Source: Anomaloglossus baeobatrachus (lineage: Eukaryota; Chordata; Amphibia; Anura; Aromobatidae). Taken from it: 64,000 nt of DNA. A program made the position numbers and the translations under genes. Numbering within the stretch: the stretch's first letter is position 1; each line of letters opens with the position of its first letter. The DNA lies in contig NC_134354.1 in NCBI RefSeq assembly GCF_048569485.1, positions 396,624,170 to 396,688,169 on the forward strand. Direction: 5' to 3'. Of this stretch, positions 13,340 through 25,400 are shown in pieces. The notes beneath the pieces are model-generated. The model saw only the letters and a list, made by a program, of their open reading frames with translations, had not been told where the DNA came from and ran no database searches.

Positions 13340-13965
13340 GGGTAAGTTCACACACTGTGTTTTTTTGATGCTGCATTTTTTGTGCTTTTTGCCGCAAAAA
13401 ACGCACAAAAAGGCACCCACGGCAAAAAAACGCATGCCTTTTTACTGCATTTTGGTGCATTTTTTGGCGCCGTTGTGCTGCGTTTTTGTGCTTTTTTTTA
13501 TGAGTGAACAATGCCTTTAAAGATTGTTGAAGAAAAAAAAAAAGGTCTAATGTAATTTCCTTCTTCAATATGTTCTTCATTCTCCACTAGTGTATGCAGG
13601 GGAGCAGACAGCTGCAGAACTACAAGGCTCAGCATGCTCCATCCAGGACTGTATGCTGGAGGGAGAGGCAGGGGGATCAAAACTACAAGGCTCAGCATAC
13701 TCCATCCACTAGTGTATGCAGGAGAGCAGACAGCAGCTGCAGAACTACAAGGCTCAGCATCCTCCATCCAGGACTGTATGCAGGAGTTTTTTGCCCAAAA
13801 AAAAACTACGTGGACTTTGCTATATTTTTGTATGCTAGCCAGGTACAGCAGGCAATTACGGGCTGCCCCCATTCCCCAGCTGCCTATTTATACCTGGCTG
13901 GGAACCAAAAATATAGGGAAGCCATTTTTTTATAATTATTTCATGAAATAATTAAAAAAAAAAAA
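13340..13965. repeat. Low-complexity GCGTTTTT repeat and imperfect minisatellite
   Basis: 13340-13500 is a run of GCATTTTT/GCGTTTTT motifs beginning AGGGTAAGTTCACAC, a common anuran repeat start. 13578-13790 holds about three imperfect copies of a unit of 60-70 bp containing GCAGAACTACAAGGCTCAGCA and CTCCATCCA. Overlapping frames are artefacts of the repeats. Confidence 0.6.
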
Positions 13966-14109
13966 GATGTGGGCTTCGCAGCGCAGGGTGCCCATGCTTT
14001 CTGGGCACCCCTGCTGTGAATTGCAGTCCGCAGCCACCCCAGAAAATGGCGCTTTCATAGAAAGGTTTTTTTTATAGTGGCTTAGGGACAAAATATTTGA
14101 TGAACAGTT

Positions 14110-14880
14110 TGCTTGCTCTTTTAGGGTTAAAGGTGGACAAGTTATCCAGTCCTGTCTAGATCTTTGCTATTGACTCATCACCTCTCTCCCAAGGAGTTTT
14201 TAAGTTTAGGCAATGTGTATCAGAGTTGGAGCTCCGCATTGGGGTACTCCATTAAGAGTGCGTTACTCACTATGTGCTCAAAACCTTCGTGCACAAATTG
14301 TGTTAGGTTTCCCTTGGTTTTCATTGCATTACCCAGCTTTAGACTGCAAGATTGAGGACATAGCTAAATTAAGCTCTTTCTGTAACCAGCAGTGTTTAGG
14401 GACCTGTATCTCTGCGATAAGCATGGGTATTCTGGAGCATTTGTTCTCAGTTTTGTGATGTTTTCTCTGAAAAGTGCTGCCAGGAGCTGCAGCCGCACAA
14501 ACCTTATGACTGCACCATAAGGTTGAAGCCAGGGGCCAGGTTGTCCAACTGCAGATTGTATAATTTTTCAGGTCCTGAGAGAAAAGCTCTCAAGGACTAT
14601 ATAACAGAGAGTTTGCCTAATGTTCACATTAGACCGTCTTCATCCCCTGTGGTTGCTGTTTTTTTCTTTGTCAAAAAGAAGGATGGTGAACTGTGTCCGT
14701 GTTTGGATTTCTGCAAGCTTAACCAGATTATGGTCTGCAACGTATCCGATGCCACTCATTCTTGACCTATTTAACCAGATTTCTGGTGCCAAATGGTTCT
14801 CCAAACTCAATCTCAGGGGAGCCTATAATCTGATTTGGGTCCGACAGGGAGATGAGTGAAAAACGGAGTTCGATACGTCG
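14110..14880 (+). mobile_element. Ty3/Gypsy pol fragment (reverse transcriptase region), old and broken
   Basis: The predicted protein segments include GPERKALKDYITESL, RPSSSPV, FFFVKKKDG and ISGAKWFSKLNLRGAYN, the fingers and first catalytic block of a Ty3/Gypsy reverse transcriptase. The stretch upstream (about 14110-14515) matches the linker before the RT. There are no LTRs, protease or integrase nearby. It is a fossil with several breaks. Confidence 0.8.
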
Positions 14881-16242
14881 CCACCTTCAGGCGTATCTTT
14901 GGGATCAGAGTCAGCAAGAGTTCCCCTAGCCTGAGTTTCAGATCAGTGTTCCTAGTGATCCCGGCACACCCCGTAACACTATTAAAGGGCTTATGCAGTC
15001 TTTAAACATATTTTATAGCTAGCTGCTACAGCTGTAAAATAATATAATTAACACAGTTCACCTAGCCTCTTGGGCAGAGATCCAACACTGACCCTCCTGC
15101 AAAGGTCTTGGTTTTTATTTAAATGCTGATGGCTCATGACTTACACAGTCAATCAGTTGCCCAGTGGTCATATGCCATGATATTGGCATCACCAAATGGG
15201 AACCATGATGGCAGTATTAAGGCACATGACCACAATGCTGTTGAGTGCCATTGGCATGTAAACAAAGATAGGGGGGATATGTGTTTAATGTTTATTTTAG
15301 CATTTTAGAGTCAATGGGAGTTATTTTAAATACATGTTTAAAAACTTGATAACCTCTTTTATTTTATGAACTGAACTGGAAGAAATAAACTAGAGTCAAC
15401 ACAGTCCCCACTGTTATAAAATAAATAGGCAGAGTGCCAACTTCTATTGGTGACAAAGGTAAAGTATGACATTATATGTAAAGTATATAGGATGCACTAT
15501 TAACTTCATACAAGCAATAAATACTAGTAAAAGAGCTTTAACAAAACCGTTATCAATACACCAGTTTGGTGCCCAAAAATGTAGTAGTTACAGAGATGTC
15601 ACGATGGAGGCACAAGATCGGGTACAACATTATTGACCAATAGTTCTTCTAAATGTTTTACAACAAATTACATTTATATTAGAAGTATAAAAAATGGTTA
15701 AATATAAATTTATTAAAGGATTCATCGAGAAAGATGAACTGGTCAAGTCCTAACCATATCAAGGCACATCATGAATGTTCAACCACAGAATACTGTCTAA
15801 TTCCAATATTTCAAATATACATCTTATGACATCAGAACTTTTTCTTCCCAAGTAAACATTGTGTTGAGGTATAACTTAGGCTGTTTTATTTTTGCGTTCA
15901 GGTCAAGTTGCAGCATGGCACGCCGGTCAGTAACCCCTGTATTCAGCACTTTTCTGCTGAAATTATCTAGTTGTATCCAAATTCTGAGCATTGTTCAGAG
16001 TTAATCAGAGCAATAATATTGGCACATCCATGATCCAAAACAAGGGCATAGCTATAATGGGTGTAGAGGTAGCAGTTGCACCCTAGATCAATTGTCCTTC
16101 TTAAAAATGAGTCATCCATAAAGTAGAACTTGGTGACCAAGAGCCCTTTTTGTATTTTTGGTGTAAAGCTTCAATTTCCCAGAATATAAGATGTTGTTTT
16201 TTTTATAATATATTCTACTTTTCCATTAGCATGTAATAATAG
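14881..16242. other. 3' flank / candidate 3' UTR of RHBDL2 with dispersed repeat
   Basis: No gene was seen. 14985-15420 looks like a dispersed repeat (starts TTAAAGGGCTTATGCAGTC). On the minus strand the stop codon of RHBDL2 lies at 16245-16243, so the 3' UTR must extend into this stretch. Confidence 0.5.
15885..15890 (-). promoter_or_regulatory. RHBDL2: Candidate polyadenylation signal of RHBDL2
   Basis: AATAAA on the minus strand, about 355 bases after the stop codon. It is the first such hexamer I see downstream of the stop, but others lie further on (for example near 15708 and 15290), so the used site is uncertain. Confidence 0.3.
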
Positions 16243-16422
16243 TTAAGGCGCTGGAGACAAGAAGATATTGAATAGCACAGCGAAAAGCAGGAAAGCGACG
16301 TATGCAGCAATGCAGATCCAGAACCTTGGGTCCTTAATCAGGTTTTTGTCAAAGCAGCTGAAAACTGTGTAACCTATGGACATTCCTGCAAGTCCTCCTG
16401 CGAAGTGAGCAACGAATGAGAC
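16243..16422 (-). CDS. RHBDL2: RHBDL2 coding exon 7 (catalytic histidine, C-terminus)
   Basis: Residues 232-290 and stop. VSFVAHFAGGLAGMSIGYTV carries catalytic His237 in the AHxxG motif of TM6. It is followed by FSCFDKNLIKDPRFWICIAA, a last membrane helix and the C-terminus NIFLSPAP. Acceptor CACATCTAG. This exon made the RHBDL2 assignment certain. Confidence 0.96.
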   Translation of the reverse strand, partial: VSFVAHFAGGLAGMSIGYTVFSCFDKNLIKDPRFWICIAAYVAFLLFAVLFNIFLSPAP

Positions 16423-19194
16423 CTAGATGTGAAAGTGAAGAAAACAGTGGTTAATGGCTGTATTACTTAACTGTAGCAACAAATACAACTATGATGCAGT
16501 ACTTCTTTTATAGATGGGTATTTTTATATAGTTTGTTATATCAGAATAAATGTCTAATAAATGCCTGGCCCACGTTTACTATACTTCCACTCTTCAGATT
16601 ATATAAATTGGTTAATTAATTAATTTATTAGTTTATTTATTCATTTTGCATTATTTTTTTTTTTACTAGAAAAGCATCAGTCATATGTAAAAAAATGATA
16701 CTGTTTCATATATATTTTGCATTATTACAAGATGCACTAGATGTACACTTCAATTCTGACACCCCCCCCCCCCCCCAAAAAAAAATGTGGTTACTGAGTA
16801 AAGGGAATCTCTACCTGCGGACCAGCCACTTTAGAAATATATCTTCTGTAGAGGGCAAATCCAACATCAGTCCCAACTGCACAACAGAGAAGAGAGTCAT
16901 GTTAAGATTTTACATTCTGAAGGCCAGTAACAAAAAGTCATTTAACCTCAGTGATTCTAGTATTGCTTCTCACTATTTGTTTACTGCTCAGATGCGGATA
17001 TCAAGGACTGTTTTTTCTTTAAAGGTGCCTAAGCACTAACAGGCAGGTAGTTGCTACCTACCTCCCTGTTGTGCCTGGCGTCGTTCTTCATCGGCACAGA
17101 GCGGTCACATTCCCCCCCTGTTAAGCTGTTTCCGCTGACTTGGGCTTCTTATTAGCTCTGCTCTGTAGACGGGGCAGGAGAGATGACGTCATGATGATTG
17201 ATAGCCGGATCCCTCAGTTAGGCAGCAGGAGTCGGCTGTCAATCATCATGACATTGGCTGTCCCACCTCATATACAGAGCAGTGCAGAAAGAAACGTCCG
17301 CTGTGTTGACGAAGACATTGTACCGCTGGCATGAACACTTGGTCAGGACGAAGAATGGCACTGGGCACAACAGGGAGGTAGGTAGCAACTACCTGCCTGT
17401 TAGTGCTTGGGTATTTTTTTTAAGTCCTGGCTATACCTTTTAATGTTAAAGTGAATCTGTCAGCAGGTTTTTGCTATGTAAGCTGAAGTCAGCATGCTGC
17501 AAGGGTTGACACACAGAATTCAGGGATGCCTGTCTTGTCCCAGTCCAATCTTTAGCTTATTTGTCATTTTTGTTTCAGCAGCAGGACATATTTCTTGAAC
17601 ACAAAGTCACACGCAGAGCAGTCTAACGTGATCCCTTCTGTGACTAACACCGCACTGTCAATGTAAAATCTATACAGAGCCTGTTGTGGGCTGAAAAAGC
17701 TCCCTGGGCTCAGCTACATGATTAAACCTAAAATTTCAGATTGTGTCAGAACGGTTGCAGCCAGTAATCTAAAGCCTGCTTTACACGTTGCAATTTCGCA
17801 TACGATATCGAATGCGATTTTCAACGCCCCCATCGTATGTGCGGCACGTTCAATTTGTTGAATGTGCCGCACAAACGATTAAGCCCCGTCACACGTACTT
17901 ACCCTTCCATACGTTGTGGGCGGCGAACGTCCAGTTCCTGGAGTGGGAGGGACGTTCGGCGTCACATCGACGTCACGCGGCAGCCGGCCAATAGATGCGG
18001 AGGGGCGGAGCTGAGCGGGACGTAAACATCCCGCCCACCTTCTTTCTTCCGCATTGCTGGCCGTGAGCCGCTGGGCGCAGGTAAGATCTGTTCATCATTC
18101 CCGGGGAGGCACAGACTGCGATGTGCGCTACCCCGGGTACGATGAACAACCTGACGTGCAATTCTAGAGAAAGGTACGATGTGTATACAATGAACGTTTT
18201 ACTATTCAATCGCAATCGCACGTACCTGTCACACACTACAATGTACCTTACAATGCCGGATGTGCGTCACTTACGACGTGACCCCGCCGACACATTGTAA
18301 GATACATTGCAGCGTGTAAAGCAGGCTTAAGAATACATTGTTGGATTCAGAATCTCCTTGCCTACATCATGCTGCTCTCAGATGAGGTAGCAAAAACCTG
18401 CTGACAGATTCCCTTTAAGTAAGTCCATCTTTTGACTCATCACAATATGAGGATTCTATCTTCCCCTCTGCTTCAGAGCTCGTTCAGACAAGCGTATTTT
18501 ATGGACGTGTGCTGTTGGAGTGAAATCAGACAGTACACTAACCATTGTTAATCAATTGGTCTGTTCAGATGACAGATACTTTCCAATGTTAATAATGACA
18601 ATGTGTCCATACAAATTGGATTCAACACTGATGATCCGCATGGGATCTAATTTTTTTTTTCCACACACATAGACTTGTTTAGGCAAAGTCTCATCCAAAA
18701 TTTGAAATCAAATAGAGTAGGCTGCAAAATTTTTTCACATGGACACTTTTTCAAGTTTCAGACTCGCCTAATTAAGTCTATGTGTGCGCAAATAAATTAG
18801 ATCTCATACGGCTCATCAGTGTTGAATCCAATTTGTATGGACATATTGTCATTATTAACATAGTAAAGTATATTTGATCATTCGTGAATATTTGAAACTA
18901 TTGATATATAGAAATACAGATGTCACATGTACTTATAATACGGAAACAAGGATTACAATCGTCCAAGTATTCTGGATGAAAGTTGAATGATTTTTTATAT
19001 CCTTGTCTGACCCCAACATTACACTGCGGCATTGCTTAAGATGGCCTGATTTGTACCAGCAGGAGTTGACCATGAGTTTGGAAAAACCAGGGCCATAAAG
19101 CTTTTATTTTCACTACAGGCAAATGAGACCCATAGGGATATTGGTAATAGTATAATAATAATAAGAATAATCTATATATATATAATTACCTTAT

Positions 19195-19229
<35 letters not shown>

Positions 19230-22200
19230 GTCTGTCTGTCTGTCTGTCTTGCTCCAAAATTGTGTCCTTACGGTGACACAAAGCTGATTGGCCGCTGGGC
19301 TCGCCATGGCCCCGCCCCCCCGCACGGATTGGCTGCTCGCCCAGGCTGCGCCCCCACACGTATTGGCCGGCCGCTCGCCCAGGCTCCGCCCCCCCCACAG
19401 ATTGGCCTCTTGCCCCGGCACCCTGCAGGCATTGGCAACTCGGCCACGCCCCGCTCCCCTCACGCAATGCACGCTAGCTCTGGCCCCGCCCCACCCACGC
19501 ATTCCCCGAACGGACACGGTCACGGAGCCACGACTACCAGGTGAGTACTGTACCCCCGGGAGCCCACATCAGCGTACGCCGCAAACTCAGCCGACACATA
19601 CCCTCACATTGGTGGGGCTGGCCGGCGTATGCTGGTGTGGGCTCCCGTGCGAGCGGGGGACGAGATACGCTGGTAACCATGCTAGCATAGTTACCAGCGC
19701 ATCAAGGTCCTGCAGCGGCGGAACATACACACACGCACACACATAACAGCACACATATAACAGCACACACACACATCAGATCACACTCACTCTCACACAC
19801 ACCTCACACACACATCACATCGCATCCACACACACATCACATCGCATCCACACACACATCACATCGAATCCACATACTCACAACATCCTGGGATATCGCT
19901 TGCTTCTCGGCGGCGATACTGTGCTGTGAGCTTCCAGGACCTGCTGGAGGATCACATGGCCAGAAGCATGTGGTATCTCCGGATGTTGTGAGTGTGAGCG
20001 CGTAAGTGCAATATCGTCAATGTGTGTGTGCGTGAGTGTATGCGATCGGGTGTGTGTGAGTGTATGCGATCGTGTGTGTGTGAGTGTGTGTGTGTGTGAG
20101 TGTATGCGATCGGATCTGTGAGTGTCGGCAGAGGAGCACGGCGTGCTGGAGGAGGCTGGGAGGAGAGAGGCTGATCCTGGGGAAGGCTGGGATGGGGAGG
20201 CTGAGAGAAGAGAGGCTGATGCTGGGGAAGGCTGAGGCTGGGGTAGGCTGGGAGGAGAGAGGCTGATGCTGGGGACCGAAAAGGCTGATGCTGGGAGGAG
20301 AGAGGCTGATGCTGGGGGAGGCTGAGGCTGGGGTAGGCTGGGAGGAGAGAGGCTGATGCTGGGAGGAGAGAGGCTGATGCTGGGGGAGGCTGAGGCTGGG
20401 GTAGGCTGGGAGGAGAGAGGCTGATGTTGGGAAGAGAGAGGCTGATGCTGGGAGGAGAGAGGCTGATGCTGGGGGAGGCTGAGGCTGGGGGAGGCTGAGG
20501 CTGGGGTAGGCTGGGAGGAGAGAGGCTGATGCTGGGGACAGAAAAGGCTGATGCTGGGAGGAGAGAGGCTGATGCTGGGAGGAGAGAGGCTGATGCTGGG
20601 GGAGGCTGAGGCTAGGGTAGGCTGGGAGGAGAGAGGCTGATGCTGGGAGGAAAGAGGCTGATGCTGGGAGGAGAGAGAGGCTGATGCTGGGGACAGAGAG
20701 GCTGATGCTGGGAGGAGAGAGGCTGATGCTGGGAGGAGAGAGGCTGATGCTGCGGGCAGAGAGGCGGATGCTGCGGGCAGAGAGGCTGATGCTGCGGGCA
20801 GAGAGGCTGATGCTGCGGGTAGAGAGGCTGATGCTGCGGGTAGAGAGGCTGATGCTGGTGCAGCATGGGGGATGGAGCACGATGGGGGGTGCGCAGCATG
20901 GGGGATGGAGCACGTTTGGGAGTGCGCAGCATGGCGGATGGAGCACGTCTGGGAGTGCGCAGCATGCCGGATGGAGCACGTTTGGGAGTGCGCAGCATGC
21001 CGGATGGAGCACGTTTGGGAGTGCGCAGCATGGCGGATGCAGCACGTTTGGGAGTGCGCAGCATGGCGGATGGAGCACGTTTGGGAGTGCGCAGCATGGC
21101 GGATGGAGCACGTTTGGGAGTGCGCAGCATGGCGGATGGAGCACGTTTGGGAGTGCGCAGCATGTTGGATGGACCACGTTTGGGAGTGCGCAGCATGGCG
21201 GATGGAGCACGTTTGGGAGTGCGCAGCATGGCGGATGGAGCACGTTTGGGAGTGCGCAGCATGGCGGATGGAGCACGTTTGGGAGTGCGCAGCATGGGGG
21301 ATGCAGCACGATGGGGAGTGCGGAGTATGGCGGATGGAGCACGTTTGGGAGTGCGCAGCATGGCGGATGGACCACGTTTGGGAGCGCGCAGCATGGCGGA
21401 TGGACCACGTTTGGGAGTGCGCAGCATGGCGGATGGAGCACGTTTGGGAGTGCGCAGCATGGCGGATGGAGAACGTTTAGGAGTGCGCAGCATGGGGGAT
21501 GGAGCACGTTTGGGAGTGCGCAGCATGGGAGATGGAGCACGATGGGGGGTGCGCAGCATAGGGGATGGAGCACGATGGGGAGTGCGCTGCATGGGGGATG
21601 GAGCACGATGGGGAGTGCGCAGCATGGCGAATGGAGCACGTTTGGGAGTGCGCAGCATGGCGAATGGAGCACGTTTGGGAGTGCGCAGCATGGTGGATGG
21701 AGCACGTTTGGGAGTGCGCAGCATGGCGGATGGAGCACGTTTGGGAGTGCGCAGCATGGTGGATGGAGCACGTTTGGGAGTGCGCAGCATGGCGGATGGA
21801 GCACGTTTGAGAGTGCGCAGCATGGCGGATGGAGCACGTTTGAGAGTGCGCAGCATGGCGGATGGAGCACGTTTGGGAGTGTGCAGCATGGTGGATGGAG
21901 CACAATGGGGGGTGCGCAGCATGGGAGATGGAGCACGATGGGGGGTGCGCAGCATGGGGGTTGGAGCACGATGGGAAGTGCACACCTCCCCCCAGCACAC
22001 ACACACACACGCGCGCGCACTGCATAACACACCACACACACACACTGGGAACCACAAACAACTGCCCTACACAGACACCCACACACACAGACAACGCTGC
22101 ACACACACAACACCCAACACACAAACACCGCGGCACACACAAATATTCGCACATACCGCACAACACACACATTGCACAAAACATACCTCCCCCAAAACAC

Positions 22201-22376
22201 ACCACACACACACAAACCGCGCAACACACACACACACACAACGCTACAGACACACAGCGCTCCACAAACAACGCAACACACGCAACACACATACAACACC
22301 GCTCTCACCCCCCCGTCACACCCAGACAACACCCAGAAAATGTACAGCGCCCTACACAAACACTTGGTAACTACAC

Positions 22377-22416
<40 letters not shown>

Positions 22417-25400
22417 CAAAAATCATACATGAACTACACAATACGTAAATTCTAGAATACCCGATGCGTAGAATCGGGCCACCTTCTAGTAATAATAATC
22501 ATCATCATCACTAAAGGAAATTCAAGTAAGTTGTTATATAAGAGTAAAAGCTCTAACTCCACAATAAGATGTGAATAAAGAACACAGAGACAGCCAATAG
22601 TGGGAAATAATATATCAGATCAGTTAGTCTATATAGACATTATAAAGACTTACCTATTAAAACAATGGCAAGGATTCTAAAAATTCCAAACAATGGCACC
22701 ATTTCTTTGAAATTCTGTGGAAAGAAACAAAACATTTTCTCCATGCTGCTCGCACTTCCAGCAATTATTCATGTTACAAGTCACCAAAGCCAAGCATTCT
22801 TCTGAAAATGCCTTGGATCTTAAGTTTGAAAAAGTTTAGATTCAGCTGCAGTTTTCCGGGGCAAAATTAAAAATGAATGGAATGGTTTGAAAGCTACAGC
22901 TAGCTAAGAACTATACACTAAAAGGAACTTAGGTCCCCAAACGCTACTAACCTGCAGATATAGGGTTAAGCGGGCTTTACACACTGCGATATCGCCCGAA
23001 TTTTGTCGTTGGGGTCACGGTTTTGGTGACGCACTTCCGCAATCGTTAGCGATATAGCTTTGTGTAACAGCGTTCAGCGATGTAAAATCGTCGCAAAAGC
23101 GTGATTTATCGCTAATCGGCTACACGGGTCCTAATTCCCAAAAATCGTTACTTCAGCAGTAACGAGGTTGTTCGTCGTTCCTGCGGCATCACACATCGCT
23201 GCGTGTGACGCCGCAGGAGCGAGGAACGTCTCCCTACCTGCCTCCCGGCCGCTATGCGGAAGGAAGGAGGTGGGCGGGATGTTACGTCCCGCTCATCTCC
23301 GCCCCTCCGCTGCGATTGGGCGGCGGTTCAGTGACGTCGCTGTGACGCCGCACGGACCGCCCCCTTAGAAAGGAGGCGGTTCGCCGGTCACAGGTAAGTA
23401 TGTGTGACGGCTCTGGGCGATGTTGTGCGGCACGGGCAGCGATATGCCCATGTCGCGCAACAGATGAGGGCGGGTACGCACACTAGCGATATCGGGACCG
23501 ATATCGCAGTGTGTAAAGTAGCCTTTAGTCTGCAAGTTAATAAGATTACAATACTGCCCAACCACCTTACTGAAAGTGCGGCTACCAGGAGAAAATTAAT
23601 TTTATTTCTCCCAGGAGCCTCCAGCTTTCAGTCATAGAAGCATGCCTGGAGGAGTTCACAGTGAACAGCTGTAAGCCCGGCACTTTGACAGCTCACTCTG
23701 CACAGATGTCAACACTCCAGGCACACCTCTATGACCGAAAGCCAACGGCTATTAGAGGAAATGGTTTTCTCCAAGTAGCCACAGTTTCAGTAAGGCAGCC
23801 GGAGAGCATTGGAATGCTATTAATCTACAGACCAACTCTTTAACTGCAAGTTAATAGTGTTTGAGAACACGACAGGTTTCCTTTGGAACCTGTCTGGTGC
23901 AATATGCACTCAGAACCGTCCCTGTATACACTAGCATAGATAAAGAGATCTTTGGAAAAAGTATTTCTAAAGATCGTTTCTTATATGCTAATGAGGCCCA
24001 TGACAAGTTGCAACGGCATGAGTTCCCTTGGCTAGCCGGCCCACATAGCATGCTATCACACCCCTATGGGCGTATTAACATGCAAATGAATACGTAGCTT
24101 CGCCACACATACCTCAGTCTTGATGGCAGCTGGAGGAGGATGGATGTGCACTGCGCATGATCTGGAGTCCCCAGCACTTCCAGTCATGTGCACTGTACCT
24201 CACTGAAGTCGGGAAGCTTACACCCGGCATCAATTTAGTGCACATGATCGGAAGTCCAGGGAACTCCGGATCATGTCCAGTGCGCATCCATCCTCCGCTG
24301 GCCGCCATGAAGAGTGAGGTATGTGTGCCGTAGCTGCGAATTTATTAGCATGTTAGTACACCCACAGGGTCACGCTAACATGGTAAGGGGGCCAACTAGC
24401 CAAGGGAACTCCCGCCCTTGTGACTAGTCCCTGGCCTCATTAGCATATAAGAAATGATCTTTAGAAATACTTTTTCTAAAGATCTCTTTATCTATGCTAG
24501 TGTACCGCACCAGCAGCGGTCGAACCGCTCGGATCCGGGTGTCGCTACTCGTGGCTCAAGGGAAACCGGACTCGGGGGCTCAGGATCACTCTAAAATGTG
24601 ATGGGGGGTTATTTACAGGGGATTAGACAGTTCGTGACACCACCCGTGGTGTGCGGTAAGAGGAAGTACCGCTGCTGCCGTTGGGAGTACCCAGGGTGAT
24701 AGAACGGGGGCAGCCAGATGATGTTACCCTCCACGGGTAGGGAAGGCCCGGGACTCTGGATAGTGGAATGGATTGTAGGGGAGCGCAGGCTCGCTGGGGC
24801 AAGGGGTGATCAGGTACTCACTCAGAAGGAAAGCAGACGCTGACAGCATAGTAAACCAAGTCTCTGGGTGCCGCTGCCCTCTTGGGGGAGCTTGTCCGGG
24901 TTCCGTCCCCTGCAGCACTGCCTGATGGTCCAGAGCCTGCCTCCGTGCATAAGTTTTAGTAGTAGAAGAGAAAGAGGAGGCCTGGCTCAACTGTAGGTGG
25001 TGCTCTGGAGAAAAAAAGCTAAATCCAAGGAAATATAACTCCGGCACTCAATAAGAAAAAAATGGGAAAAGTCCAGAATGCAAATATGCTTAACAAAATA
25101 ATTTTATTAACAAGAATTGATGCAAGGAAATGGACAGTCAGATGGTGACGTTTCGGCTACGGTAGCCTTTGTCAAACATACTGTCAAAAGGGGACCTATT
25201 TAAAATGAAACCTTGCAGAGGATAGATCTTGACTGTGAACTGATGATATGTACAAGAGATCATATATCCAAGATTCAATGCGCTCGTTTACCAAGAACTG
25301 GCCCTAAATAGATACGTATCCTAGAATACTGTGGTTCTGCACACTGCTTGCACGAGGAAAAATAAGCTGTAAACCGCAGTGGTATGGAGTAAGTATGCCA

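Larger units (their letters stand above)
19171..22489 (+). mobile_element. Helitron-like non-autonomous element, 3.3 kb
   Basis: The 5' end begins TCTATATATATATAATT right after A. The 3' end is CTAG followed by T, and is preceded by the hairpin CCCGAT-GCGTAGA-ATCGGG at 22460-22478. TC...CTRR ends, a short 3' hairpin and insertion between A and T without duplication are the Helitron hallmarks. No Rep/helicase is present. The interior is a string of tandem repeats: TCTG microsatellite, CCAAT/GC-box units, CA-rich stretches, and 21-bp and 33-bp minisatellites. It lies in the intron between RHBDL2 exons 5 and 6. Confidence 0.75.

Noticed and set aside
13094-13951. Several 80-125-codon overlapping frames
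   Set aside because: They lie in A/T runs and an imperfect minisatellite, overlap on both strands and match no family I recognise.
19278-19515. A host CpG-island promoter for RHBDL2 or another gene
   Set aside because: It lies in an intron near the 3' end of RHBDL2 and inside a Helitron-like element; no exon follows it on either strand.
20017-22419. An 800-codon open frame (minus strand) and several 200-500-codon frames on both strands
   Set aside because: They are produced by the 33-bp and 21-bp tandem units, whose length is divisible by three and whose sequence lacks stops. No splice, start context or domain supports a protein.
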